Numbered from the stretch's first letter, positions 1 through 5,994 are shown. The stretch is DNA of 8,026 bases from an uncultured Lachnospiraceae bacterium (GCA_947178465.1 CAMWYL010000140.1:1-8026), one strand, 5' to 3'. Made by a program: numbers and translations. The notes: generated from the letters alone by a model not told the origin.

Positions 1-26
1 ATATGGTAAGATAGGAGAATGGAAAT

Positions 27-314
27 ATGGCATTAAGATTTAGAGAGGCAGATAAAGGTACTTGGAAGCCTTTGACGGAAGACTGGGAGTTTGGCGGCTT
101 CAAGGCAGAATTGGATAGCGGAAATCCGGTTTCTGTTCTGATTAAAAGTGATTGGCTTAAGCATTGGAGTCAGATTGCTTCCGGTACGGAGGTTACGATT
201 GCGGACAATACATATCCGTCCGAGGAGCCTCGGGCGGAGAAGTGTGTGCGCGCCGTGTTTGAGGGCTTCGACGAATCGAGGAGAAAACATGTGAAGTTAA
301 TTAAAAAGGGCTGA
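27..314 (+). CDS. Unrecognised 95-residue protein
   Basis: I do not recognise this protein. It has an AGGAG ribosome binding site at 13-17, nine bases before the ATG, and an uninterrupted frame of 95 residues. The product is soluble-looking, with no signal peptide or membrane segment, rich in Trp in its first half (W13, W20, W43, W47) and basic at its end (KHVKLIKKG). Alternating hydrophobic residues suggest a small beta-rich domain; that is inference only. Only 26 bases are visible upstream, so its promoter and any operon partner lie outside the window. It converges on the GHL10 gene, with a hairpin between them. The good ribosome binding site and protein-like composition make it a real gene; function is unknown. 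Confidence 0.75.
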   Translation: MALRFREADKGTWKPLTEDWEFGGFKAELDSGNPVSVLIKSDWLKHWSQIASGTEVTIADNTYPSEEPRAEKCVRAVFEGFDESRRKHVKLIKKG

Positions 315-339
315 GCGGCACGGGAAAATGTATGCAGAC

Positions 340-371
340 GGATATGCGCAGCTACGGCTGCGCATATATCC
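340..371. terminator. Hairpin with UACG tetraloop at convergent gene ends
   Basis: Bases 342-352 and 357-367 are perfect 11-base inverted repeats closing on the four bases TACG. In plus-strand RNA this is C(UACG)G, a member of the very stable UNCG tetraloop class. GGAT/ATCC outside can extend the stem past a two-base bulge. The stop codon of the minus-strand GHL10 gene (352-354) sits at the tip. Neither strand has a T-run directly after the stem, so it is not a textbook intrinsic terminator. It may act as a 3' end stabiliser or a U-less terminator for the convergent pair. Confidence 0.5.
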
Positions 372-1515
372 TCAGATTGATCAACTCCTCTGCGGCAGTG
401 TCCTTTTCCAGCCATGCATAGCGGAAGAGTGCATAGCCGTCACAGCCAAGCTGCTTGGAGAGTACATACTGATAGGCCAGATTGGCGTTGGTTGCGGTCC
501 AGCCTACATCCTTGTCGGACGGAGTACCTGCCATGTAGAGCGCAAGACCGGTGTAGACGGGGATATCCAGCCTGTTGAGCGCAAGCCACGCGCTGCATCG
601 CTCCGTAAAGAGCTGTCTTGCGCCGCTGCCGGTCAGGTACATGTCGCTCCAATAGAGTTGCGGCATAATATAGTCAATATATCCCGGAACGGAAAGCCAT
701 GTGTCAATATCCGCGCCCTGTGCACGGGCATTATCAAGGTTACCTGCCGGACTGATTCCAAATACGCAGGCGGGATTTACCGATTTTATTGTCTGGTATA
801 CCTGTAGGATCAGCGTATTGACATAGGCTTTCTTGGACGGGAGATTCAGCGCGTCGTTCATTCCCGGAACGTAAAAATAATCGTCGAAATGAATACCATC
901 CACCTCGTACCGGCTTATAATTTCCAAGACACCGCAGGTAATGATTGTTCTGGCTTCCTGACTTGCAGGGTCAAGTGCAAGGCACTGCTGCCCGCTCCGG
1001 GTCCGATATTCGATTAAATAGGGCGCAAACAGTGCATAATGGGGCGTCGCCTTAAAGCTGTCCGTTGTCGCAGTGTTATGGGAAATCCGGTACGGATTGA
1101 TCCACGCCTCGAACTGAAGTCCCTTGTCGTGTGCGAGTGTGACCATGATTTGCAGCGGGTCATATGCGGGGGCACTTCTGTCAGAGGTAAGATATACGGA
1201 CCACGGATAATAGGCTGAGGGGTATATCGCGTCTCCCATCGCCCGTACCTGTACGATAACCGTGTTCATACCGTTTTCCAGAATTTTGTCATACATGGCA
1301 GAGACACGCTCGTAAAAAGCAGCCTCGTCCTTGTTCCGCAGAAATTCCTCGATATCCAGATATGAAATCCAGCATGCCCGCTTTTCCCGGACTTCAGCGG
1401 CATTTACCGTGGCGAATGCCATGTGCATGTCGGAAGCGAATGTAATCAGCAGCAAAAGCAGCAGTCCCGTGCTCAGAATGTGTTTTATCGTTGTTTTTGT
1501 CAAAAGTTTTTTCAT
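352..1515 (-). CDS. Secreted glycosyl-hydrolase-like GHL10 (DUF187) protein
   Basis: Predicted exported protein of the GHL10/DUF187 family (PF02638, YngK-like), a TIM-barrel glycosidase-like group whose substrates are mostly unknown. Residues 1-35 or 1-40 form a signal peptide: MKK start, a hydrophobic LLLLLL core near 18-24, and Ala-rich cleavage options AFA or NAA. Family motifs follow in order: CWISYLD (48-54), AWINPYR (137-143), LDPASQEAR (181-189), VDGIHFDDYFY (205-215), FGISPAGN (252-259) and DYIMPQLYW (281-289). The acidic pair D211/D212 in HFDDYFY is the most likely active-site element by family conservation. The start at 1515 is chosen because GAGGA at 1521-1525 sits five bases upstream; an ATG at 1527 has no good site. 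It lies 48 bases after the PH-domain gene in the same direction, so the two are probably co-transcribed. It has no visible cell-wall anchor or carbohydrate-binding module. Confidence 0.88.
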   Translation of the reverse strand: MKKLLTKTTIKHILSTGLLLLLLITFASDMHMAFATVNAAEVREKRACWISYLDIEEFLRNKDEAAFYERVSAMYDKILENGMNTVIVQVRAMGDAIYPSAYYPWSVYLTSDRSAPAYDPLQIMVTLAHDKGLQFEAWINPYRISHNTATTDSFKATPHYALFAPYLIEYRTRSGQQCLALDPASQEARTIITCGVLEIISRYEVDGIHFDDYFYVPGMNDALNLPSKKAYVNTLILQVYQTIKSVNPACVFGISPAGNLDNARAQGADIDTWLSVPGYIDYIMPQLYWSDMYLTGSGARQLFTERCSAWLALNRLDIPVYTGLALYMAGTPSDKDVGWTATNANLAYQYVLSKQLGCDGYALFRYAWLEKDTAAEELINLRIYAQP

Positions 1516-1563
1516 ATAAATCCTCATTTCCGTATACTATTCCATTGTGTTTCCCGTTTCAGG

Positions 1564-2211
1564 CTATTTTCTGCCGCCTTGTCCATAGTTGACATATTGT
1601 GTCTGATATCCGTGGTTCTGCGCCGGCCGTAAGTCATTCGGGTACTGTGTATCCGCATAGATATCGGTCTGCAGCTGTTTCACCATGGAAAATACTTCTC
1701 TGTAATCGGCAATGTCGCAGATTGACAGGCCGTGTGAGGAATGCGAGTCTCGCGAGTTATATCCGTCGTGGTTGCAGACGGATACCACATCTCCCACGCC
1801 CAGCCACTGGTCAAAAATCCCTCTGTGAATGTTGATATGGGAGAGGTCTGTGAACGGTTTCATCTCATATGTATAGGAGAATGTTCCGCCTGAGACATAA
1901 ATGCCTTTGTCGGTAATGATATATTCCGTATTCTTGTATTTCCGAACGGATAAAAAGACTCCGCCCAGGTATATCCATACAGGCATCAGGTGCAGCAGGA
2001 AAAACGGCACTACGAAAAAAGACACGTCGTTGAGGATACCGCCAAAGCCCAGCCCCAAAAGGACGCCGCAATCAATTAAAGCCCAAATAAGCGCAAAGGG
2101 GAGCAGCGGATTAAAAATACTCTCCAGTAAAAAGCATTTCTTATTCGGTTTTCCTCTCCATAATATTGTTTCATTCTGTCCTACCATCAGTTCCAAATCC
2201 GAACACTGCAT
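1564..2211 (-). CDS. Membrane protein with bacterial PH (DUF304-like) domain
   Basis: Predicted 215-residue membrane protein. A short cytoplasmic N-terminus containing ILWRGKPNKK (16-25), the typical entry to bPH-domain proteins, leads into two membrane segments near residues 33-59 and 64-88. A bacterial PH-like domain follows at about 90-180, with NTEYIITDKGIYV and the later DLSHINIHRGIFDQWLG strand-turn typical of PF03703. The last 30 residues are Tyr/Gln/Asn-rich and look disordered. An upstream in-frame ATG at 2229 overlaps the AGGAGGG site (2220-2226), so translation more plausibly starts at 2211, eight bases after that site. Such proteins are widespread in Firmicutes and poorly characterised. 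It is probably the first gene of a two-gene unit with the GHL10 protein, but no functional link is established. Confidence 0.8.
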   Translation of the reverse strand: MQCSDLELMVGQNETILWRGKPNKKCFLLESIFNPLLPFALIWALIDCGVLLGLGFGGILNDVSFFVVPFFLLHLMPVWIYLGGVFLSVRKYKNTEYIITDKGIYVSGGTFSYTYEMKPFTDLSHINIHRGIFDQWLGVGDVVSVCNHDGYNSRDSHSSHGLSICDIADYREVFSMVKQLQTDIYADTQYPNDLRPAQNHGYQTQYVNYGQGGRK

Positions 2212-2219
2212 TGATAAGT

Positions 2220-2226
2220 CCCTCCT
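2220..2226 (-). promoter_or_regulatory. Ribosome binding site deciding the PH-domain gene start
   Basis: AGGAGGG on the minus strand lies eight bases before the ATG at 2211. It falls inside the longer open frame that begins at 2229, so the longer start would bury its own ribosome binding site in coding sequence. Confidence 0.8.
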
Positions 2227-2284
2227 CATAAAATCGTAAAAACTGTTTTTATTTTACATTAACTATATCAAAAAATCCGGTTAA

Positions 2285-2313
2285 AGTATACACCGAAAGC
2301 ATTAATGTTTCAG
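2285..2313 (-). promoter_or_regulatory. Possible promoter for the PH-domain/GHL10 pair
   Basis: CTGAAA (2308-2313) and TATACT (2285-2290) on the minus strand are 17 bases apart. The -10 matches five of six consensus bases but the -35 only four, so this is a moderate prediction. It would give a leader of about 65 bases before the start at 2211. Confidence 0.4.
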
Positions 2314-2320
2314 CCGTGGC

Positions 2321-2348
2321 TTGAAAAAGTCGTCAAATCCGGTATGAT
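2321..2348 (+). promoter_or_regulatory. Promoter for the acylphosphatase gene
   Basis: TTGAAA (2321-2326) and TATGAT (2343-2348) are each five-of-six matches to the sigma-70/sigma-A consensus, with a 16-base spacer. Transcription would begin near 2355, about 60 bases before the chosen start. It is divergent from the possible PH-domain promoter. Confidence 0.55.
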
Positions 2349-2401
2349 AAAGCGGTGCAGGCAATCGGAAAATACAGGCAGCACATGATTTATGGAAGAG
2401 G

Positions 2402-2407
2402 AGGAGG
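2402..2407 (+). promoter_or_regulatory. Ribosome binding site deciding the acylphosphatase start
   Basis: AGGAGG lies eight bases before the ATG at 2416. An upstream in-frame ATG at 2392 would translate this site into a run of Glu residues (MEEEE), which is not part of the family fold. Confidence 0.85.
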
Positions 2408-2415
2408 CGTATTCA

Positions 2416-2697
2416 ATGGAGCATGCAGGGCAACTTGTGCGAAAGCATATGCGTTTTACCGGACGCGTACAGGGTGTCGGGTTTCGCTATCGGGCGAGCT
2501 ACGCCGCGCGCGGTCTGGGGCTTACCGGCTGGGTGAGAAACGAGAGTGACGGCTCTGTGGAGATGGAGGTGCAGGGGACGACGGAGCAGATCAACCAAAT
2601 GCTGGTTCTGATTAACCGGAGCGAATACATTGTGACAGACAGAATTGAAGCAACGGAAATCCCGCTCGAGGAGCATGAGACGGGATTCCGGGTGTAG
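2416..2697 (+). CDS. acyP: Acylphosphatase
   Basis: Small cytosolic enzyme hydrolysing carboxyl-phosphate bonds such as that of acetyl phosphate. With the start at 2416 it is 93 residues, matching the usual family length of about 90-100. The signature GRVQGVGFRYR occupies 16-26, and R24 corresponds to the catalytic, phosphate-binding Arg of the family. GWVRNESDGSVE follows at 38-49, and N42 corresponds to the water-orienting Asn. Both key residues are present, so activity is expected. The C-terminus (HETGFRV) matches the usual final strand. A promoter lies just upstream, and the next gene has its own promoter, so acyP is probably a single-gene unit. Its physiological substrate in bacteria is not well settled. 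Confidence 0.95.
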   Translation: MEHAGQLVRKHMRFTGRVQGVGFRYRASYAARGLGLTGWVRNESDGSVEMEVQGTTEQINQMLVLINRSEYIVTDRIEATEIPLEEHETGFRV

Positions 2698-2720
2698 AAA
2701 AGGCATTTTATCAACATTTT

Positions 2721-2749
2721 TTGACAAAAAAAGTCATGCATGATATACT
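2721..2749 (+). promoter_or_regulatory. Strong promoter for the zinc-ribbon gene
   Basis: A perfect TTGACA (2721-2726), a 17-base spacer and TATACT (2744-2749) make one of the best promoters in the window. The spacer contains a seven-A run from 2726 and a perfect 10-base palindrome TCATGCATGA (2734-2743) abutting the -10. Transcription should begin near 2756, giving a leader of about 78 bases. Confidence 0.8.
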
Positions 2750-2769
2750 TACTCCAAATGCACTTGGAG
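2734..2769. promoter_or_regulatory. Two dyads at the zinc-ribbon promoter, possible operators
   Basis: TCATGCATGA (2734-2743) is a perfect palindrome against the -10 box. CTCCAA/TTGGAG (2752-2757 and 2764-2769, six-base spacer) is a second dyad over the expected transcription start. Their position would suit repressor binding, but I match neither to a known regulator. Confidence 0.35.
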
Positions 2770-2833
2770 ACGACCGAAATGGTATTGTATACTGCATGGA
2801 AAACATCATCAGGCATGAAAGGAAGGAGTCATC

Positions 2834-3292
2834 ATGGCAGTCATTGTTTATGGAACGCATGTTTTTACAAAGATGGCAGGTTATTTTGGACGGAAAGAGG
2901 AGTGTCCCGTCTGCAACCGAACATACAAAAAAGGATTTGTAAAGATTTCGAGGTGGGTGCATGTAGAGTACATACCGCTTTTCCCGGTTAAGACAACCTA
3001 TTTCAAAATGTGTCCGGTATGCGGAAGCGGCGTGGAGTTAAAGAAGAAGGAAGCAAAATCGGAGATGTCAAATAATAATGATGAAAGTCGTCAGGAATTT
3101 GAAGCTTTCGCAAAGCATGTTTTGGCGAATAAGCCCTCAGGATTTATGTCCACGGATAACAGCTATGAATTCTGGGTCAGGGATTTGGTTTCCGGAGAAG
3201 AGATTCTTGTGGAAACCGGACTCACCAAGGATCAGATTAAGCGCATGAAAAAGGGCAGAGGATACAAAAAAGTGCCCGTTATAAAGGTATAA
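2834..3292 (+). CDS. Zinc-ribbon domain protein
   Basis: A 152-residue soluble protein with a split N-terminal zinc ribbon: CPVC at 24-27 and CPVCG at 60-64 supply four Cys ligands (C24, C27, C60, C63). Between them, HVEYIPLFPVKTTYF resembles the aromatic/Pro linker seen in zinc-ribbon proteins of the zinc_ribbon_15 type. A Lys/Glu-rich linker with SNNND (about 65-90) leads into a C-terminal region of about 60 residues that I cannot assign; it ends in a basic, Lys-rich stretch (IKRMKKGRGYKK) that could contact nucleic acid, which is inference. AAGGAG at 2823-2828, five bases upstream, supports the start. The strong private promoter suggests monocistronic expression. It converges on the ABC operon. 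Its molecular role is unknown. Confidence 0.82.
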   Translation: MAVIVYGTHVFTKMAGYFGRKEECPVCNRTYKKGFVKISRWVHVEYIPLFPVKTTYFKMCPVCGSGVELKKKEAKSEMSNNNDESRQEFEAFAKHVLANKPSGFMSTDNSYEFWVRDLVSGEEILVETGLTKDQIKRMKKGRGYKKVPVIKV

Positions 3293-3308
3293 TCCGGAAA
3301 CGGAACAA

Positions 3309-3343
3309 GCCGGCAGCGTGCAATCTTTTGCCCGTCTGCCGGC
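3309..3343. terminator. Stem-loop between convergent zinc-ribbon and permease genes
   Basis: GCCGGCAG (3309-3316) and CTGCCGGC (3336-3343) are perfect 8-base arms. Inside, GCAA/TTGC (3320-3323 and 3328-3331) can stack further. In the minus direction the stem is followed by TTGTTCCGTTT, a weak U-rich tail, so it may terminate the ABC operon. In the plus direction the tail is poor. Confidence 0.5.
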
Positions 3344-3372
3344 GAATCAATGCTCTGACCGGCTTTGTAATC

Positions 3373-4167
3373 TTACGCCCCGCAGGATTTATAATTCCGA
3401 ACCCCGATGCGCCATACCACATAGCATAATGCGAGAAATACGACAATCCCCATCGGATAAAGAGCGAATCTCCACTGCGTTGTCCGTCCCAGCAGATACT
3501 GTAACGGATAATATTGAATAAGCGTATAAGGAATGATATACGTACAAAAACGCATAATTCCCTTTCCGTAAATATCAATCGGATACTTCCCATGCGATTT
3601 GGCTCCATAGGTCAGGACATTGATAATGGACGTATCCTCAATGGAGAAAAAGCAAAAGCTTGCGCCAAGCAGAAATAATCCGATAAACAGCAGCGTACCT
3701 CCCGCAATCATAAGCACCAACGTAAAAACTGCCCCGGCGTCCCACGCCACATTGCCGGTTCGCATGCCGATAACCAGGGTAACCGCCGCGGTAATCATGG
3801 GTCCGGTTCTACCTATTTCAAACCGGGTCCCGATAATCTGCAATATCGGACTGCAGGGCCTCAACAATATTCTGTCAAATTCCCCCCGCTTCACCATAGA
3901 GGAGAATACCTTAAAGCCATTCCCGAATAACTCCGCCAAGGTAAAGGATATTTGTATTATGGAGAAGCAAAGCAGCACATCCCCATAGGAATACCCCCTG
4001 ATTTCCACAAAACCGGAAAACAAGAACTTAATCGCGATAAACTCGTTAAAAGAAAGTATCACTCTGCCGATAAGCATCAGCAGGAAGGACAACTTATACT
4101 GCATTACACTTTTGACGCATACAGACGCATACCGCGTATACAAAGCAATGCTTTTTCTGATATTCAT
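3373..4167 (-). CDS. ABC-2 type exporter permease, second subunit (COG3694-like)
   Basis: A 264-residue integral membrane protein with about six hydrophobic segments, the permease partner typically encoded last in COG4586-COG4587-COG3694 operons. The family hallmark after the second membrane segment, MVKRGEFDRILLRP, is at 91-104, and the conserved region near IDIYGKG and IIPYTLIQYYPLQYLLGR is present towards the end. The start at 4167 has GGAG (4175-4178) seven bases upstream. The frame stays open further to 4413, but those 82 codons read through the palindromic element and out of frame over the upstream permease, and do not look like protein. Unlike the tight ATPase-permease junction, this gene is separated from its upstream partner by 175 bases. 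It should dimerise with the other permease to form the membrane pore; the substrate is unknown. Confidence 0.9.
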   Translation of the reverse strand: MNIRKSIALYTRYASVCVKSVMQYKLSFLLMLIGRVILSFNEFIAIKFLFSGFVEIRGYSYGDVLLCFSIIQISFTLAELFGNGFKVFSSMVKRGEFDRILLRPCSPILQIIGTRFEIGRTGPMITAAVTLVIGMRTGNVAWDAGAVFTLVLMIAGGTLLFIGLFLLGASFCFFSIEDTSIINVLTYGAKSHGKYPIDIYGKGIMRFCTYIIPYTLIQYYPLQYLLGRTTQWRFALYPMGIVVFLALCYVVWRIGVRNYKSCGA

Positions 4168-4182
4168 TATAATTCTCCATTC

Positions 4183-4197
4183 TGCTGTTTTGCAGCA
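4183..4197 (-). other. Small hairpin just before the second-permease ribosome binding site
   Basis: On the minus strand UGCUG and CAGCA pair around a five-base CAAAA loop, ending five bases upstream of the GGAG site. It is weak on its own, but it is the last of four consecutive stem-loops in the inter-permease gap. Confidence 0.4.
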
Positions 4198-4212
4198 ACA
4201 CAAATTCGGATG

Positions 4213-4234
4213 AAAAATACCACCTTTGGCGGCA
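4213..4234 (-). terminator. Possible weak intra-operon terminator or attenuator
   Basis: On the minus strand UGCCGCC (4234-4228) pairs with GGUGGUA (4224-4218) around an AAA loop, with two G-U pairs, followed immediately by five U (4217-4213). This has the layout of an intrinsic terminator but is short. It sits 45 bases before the second permease gene and could reduce its transcription. Confidence 0.4.
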
Positions 4235-4244
4235 CAAATCATCA

Positions 4245-4341
4245 ATGAGAAGAATGCCCGTACTTTGGGCATTCTTCCGCATGAGACATAGAACTTCTTC
4301 GCGAAATGCCTTCCGGCATGAGCGTTAGAAGTTCTTCTCAT
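4245..4341. repeat. Palindromic REP/MITE-like element between the permeases
   Basis: The ends are perfect 10-base inverted repeats: ATGAGAAGAA at 4245-4254 and its complement at 4332-4341. Inside lie an 11-base stem-loop (4249-4259 with 4267-4277, seven-base loop) and a long imperfect hairpin (4279-4343): arms GCATGAGA/TCTCATGC, then AGAACTTCT/AGAAGTTCT, capped by ATGCC-TTCC-GGCAT. CTTCCGCATGAG (4274-4285) recurs as CTTCCGGCATGAG (4310-4322) with one added G. It encodes nothing recognisable and no target-site duplication is visible. Its modular palindromic design resembles dispersed non-autonomous repeats, but copy number cannot be judged from one window. Confidence 0.6.
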
Positions 4342-4342
4342 G

Positions 4343-5146
4343 CTACCCCCCTTGTACGATAATCCTCTTCTCCGCTTGCTTCCAGGCAAGCATTCCTGCC
4401 AGCGTAAGCACAAGAAACCAAAAAATCTGTTTCAAAATGGCGGGAGGAATATCCGCCCCGGCCAAGTCCCCGCAATAGATTCGAAACGGGACATTCTGCA
4501 TGTACGCAAACGGCAATAATTCGGCGATTTTCCGATAGCCTTGCGGGAAAAAGGGAAGCGGAATAATGTTTCCCGACAAAAAATCAATCGCCCCGGTCAA
4601 AACCATCCGCCAACCCTGCGGAGATAATGTAAAAAAGCAGAGGATATATACCAGCATGCAAAAGGCCACCGTTACCCCCAAAGCGAATACTGCCGTAAGA
4701 AGAAATAGCGCAAAAGCTTCCATGCTGACGGGGAGTCCCGGTTTATACGGATACGGCATCAGAAAGGCACATAACAGAACCGGGATGCAGCGCAGCAGCG
4801 CCTCCGAAACCCTTCCCCCGACAGTTCTTGAAAACCACATGGAATAAACCGAAAGCGGACGGCACATTTCGTAGGAAATATCCCCATTCAGAATCATTCC
4901 GAAAATATCGTTATCGGCAGCCCATGTGTTAAAAAGCGCAAGCAGCGCCTCCTTTAACCAGATATAGGAAACAATCGCGGAGTAATTCATCGGCAGGCTG
5001 TTTCCGGAGGCTTCTGCAATCGCCTTATATGCGAGACATTCCATCAATCCCCATACAAGCTGTGTCGTCAGCGCGGTAATGGCGGCCATACGATACTGAA
5101 CACCCGCGGCAAAACGCAGCCTGAAAAACAAATAGTATTTTCTCAT
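4343..5146 (-). CDS. ABC-2 type exporter permease, first subunit (COG4587-like)
   Basis: A 267-residue integral membrane protein forming half of the exporter's membrane domain. Hydrophobic segments are near 22-45, 57-72, 115-132, 143-175, 185-205 and 235-255. The family motif LNGDISYEMCRPLS at 86-99 matches the conserved Gly-acidic-Arg-Pro cytosolic loop of this group, paralleled by KRGEFDRILLRP in the partner permease. AGGAGG at 5152-5157, five bases before the ATG, overlaps the stop codon of the ATPase gene, so the two are likely translationally coupled. Its own stop codon (4343-4345) touches the first base of the palindromic element. In memory, the best-studied relatives of this three-protein exporter type are cyanobacterial viologen exporters; that does not fix the substrate here. 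Confidence 0.9.
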   Translation of the reverse strand: MRKYYLFFRLRFAAGVQYRMAAITALTTQLVWGLMECLAYKAIAEASGNSLPMNYSAIVSYIWLKEALLALFNTWAADNDIFGMILNGDISYEMCRPLSVYSMWFSRTVGGRVSEALLRCIPVLLCAFLMPYPYKPGLPVSMEAFALFLLTAVFALGVTVAFCMLVYILCFFTLSPQGWRMVLTGAIDFLSGNIIPLPFFPQGYRKIAELLPFAYMQNVPFRIYCGDLAGADIPPAILKQIFWFLVLTLAGMLAWKQAEKRIIVQGG

Positions 5147-5151
5147 GTTGA

Positions 5152-5158
5152 CCTCCTA
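5152..5158 (-). promoter_or_regulatory. Overlapping ATPase stop codon and permease ribosome binding site
   Basis: Read on the minus strand the seven bases are TAGGAGG: TAG ends the ATPase and AGGAGG serves the first permease. This arrangement usually couples translation of the two subunits. Confidence 0.85.
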
Positions 5159-5980
5159 TAAAATGTTCAGTTTCCGGTATAAGTCAGCCACTACCCGGTC
5201 AAGGTTAATCTGTTCCTCCGCCGTGCCGTCCTCCGTATTCAGCGCCGCGTGGCGAAGCGCGTCCAAGGTGCCGTCCAAAAGGATTTGCCCCCTGCCAATC
5301 AAAATAACGCGTTCCGCAATCACCTCAATATCCTGCATATCGTGTGTGGTCAGAATAACCGTGGTCTTGTGCTCCCGGTTTATTTTCCGGATAAAATCGC
5401 GGACGGCAAGCTTGGATACTGCGTCTAATCCGATCGTCGGCTCGTCCAGAAACAGCAATTTGGGCTCATGCAGCAGGGAAGCCGCCACCTCGCAGCGCAT
5501 ACGCTGACCCAGCGACAACTGCCTTGTCGGTGTCTTTAATATCTCCTGCAGCTGTAAAAGCTGTGTCAGTTCTTCCAATTTATTGTTGTATTGTGGGGTG
5601 GAAATGGAATAGATTTCCTTCAAGAGCTCAAAGGAATCAATAACGGGAATATCCCACCACAGCTGTGAGCGCTGTCCGAAAACAACGCCTATGTGGCGCA
5701 CATGTTCGGTCCTGTTTTTCCACGGAATGCGTCCGTCTATCACACAGGTTCCGCTGTCCGGTGTCAATATCCCGCTTAGAATTTTGATTGTGGAGCTTTT
5801 TCCCGCTCCGTTCGGGCCTATGTAACCCACCATTTCTCCGTCCTGAATGGTAAAGCTGAGCTTATTCAGAGCATGAATCACTTCATACTCACGGCGAAAC
5901 AGGGCTTTACAGGCTTCTCCAAAGCCTGCGTTTCTTTTTGCAACCTTGTACGATTTGCATACGTTTTCCATCGTAATCAT
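5156..5980 (-). CDS. ABC exporter ATPase subunit (COG4586-like)
   Basis: A 274-residue cytoplasmic ATPase energising the two downstream permeases. All nucleotide-binding elements are visible: Walker A GPNGAGKSS (55-63), Q-loop FGQRSQLWW (101-109, with the WW typical of this group), signature LSLGQR (155-160), Walker B LLFLDEP with catalytic E180 (175-181), D-loop GLDA (184-187) and switch H213 in TTHDM. A 20-odd-residue insert before the first core strand (KVAKRNAGFGEACKALFRR, from 12) is also characteristic of COG4586 proteins. The start at 5980 is set by AGGAGG at 5989-5994, eight bases upstream; a longer frame from 6016 adds 12 residues and swallows that site. It is first in the operon, directly downstream of a near-consensus promoter. 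It looks fully functional. Confidence 0.95.
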   Translation of the reverse strand: MITMENVCKSYKVAKRNAGFGEACKALFRREYEVIHALNKLSFTIQDGEMVGYIGPNGAGKSSTIKILSGILTPDSGTCVIDGRIPWKNRTEHVRHIGVVFGQRSQLWWDIPVIDSFELLKEIYSISTPQYNNKLEELTQLLQLQEILKTPTRQLSLGQRMRCEVAASLLHEPKLLFLDEPTIGLDAVSKLAVRDFIRKINREHKTTVILTTHDMQDIEVIAERVILIGRGQILLDGTLDALRHAALNTEDGTAEEQINLDRVVADLYRKLNIL

Positions 5981-5988
5981 TGTTACTT

Positions 5989-5994
5989 CCTCCT
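5989..5994 (-). promoter_or_regulatory. Ribosome binding site deciding the ABC ATPase start
   Basis: AGGAGG on the minus strand, eight bases before the ATG at 5980, excludes the longer frame starting at 6016. Confidence 0.85.

Noticed and set aside
328..807. A 159-residue plus-strand open frame
   Set aside because: It is antisense to the well-supported GHL10 gene, begins without a ribosome binding site and shows no recognisable motif.
1516..1563. A separate promoter for the GHL10 gene
   Set aside because: A TATAC-like string is present but no -35 at the right distance; co-transcription with the PH-domain gene is simpler.
2654..2722. Intrinsic terminator of acyP from the stem 2654-2664/2681-2690 and the T-run at 2717-2722
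   Set aside because: The 10-base stem (one bulged A) lies before the stop codon, and the T-run is some 27 bases further on, already part of the next promoter region.
4168..4413. An 82-residue N-terminal extension of the second permease
   Set aside because: It reads through the palindromic element and over the upstream permease in another frame, is Cys/Arg-rich and unlike a permease. GGAG before 4167 gives a proper start.
5145..5507. A Ser/Arg-rich 120-residue plus-strand frame
   Set aside because: It is antisense to the ABC ATPase, whose Walker B and signature motifs prove the coding strand.
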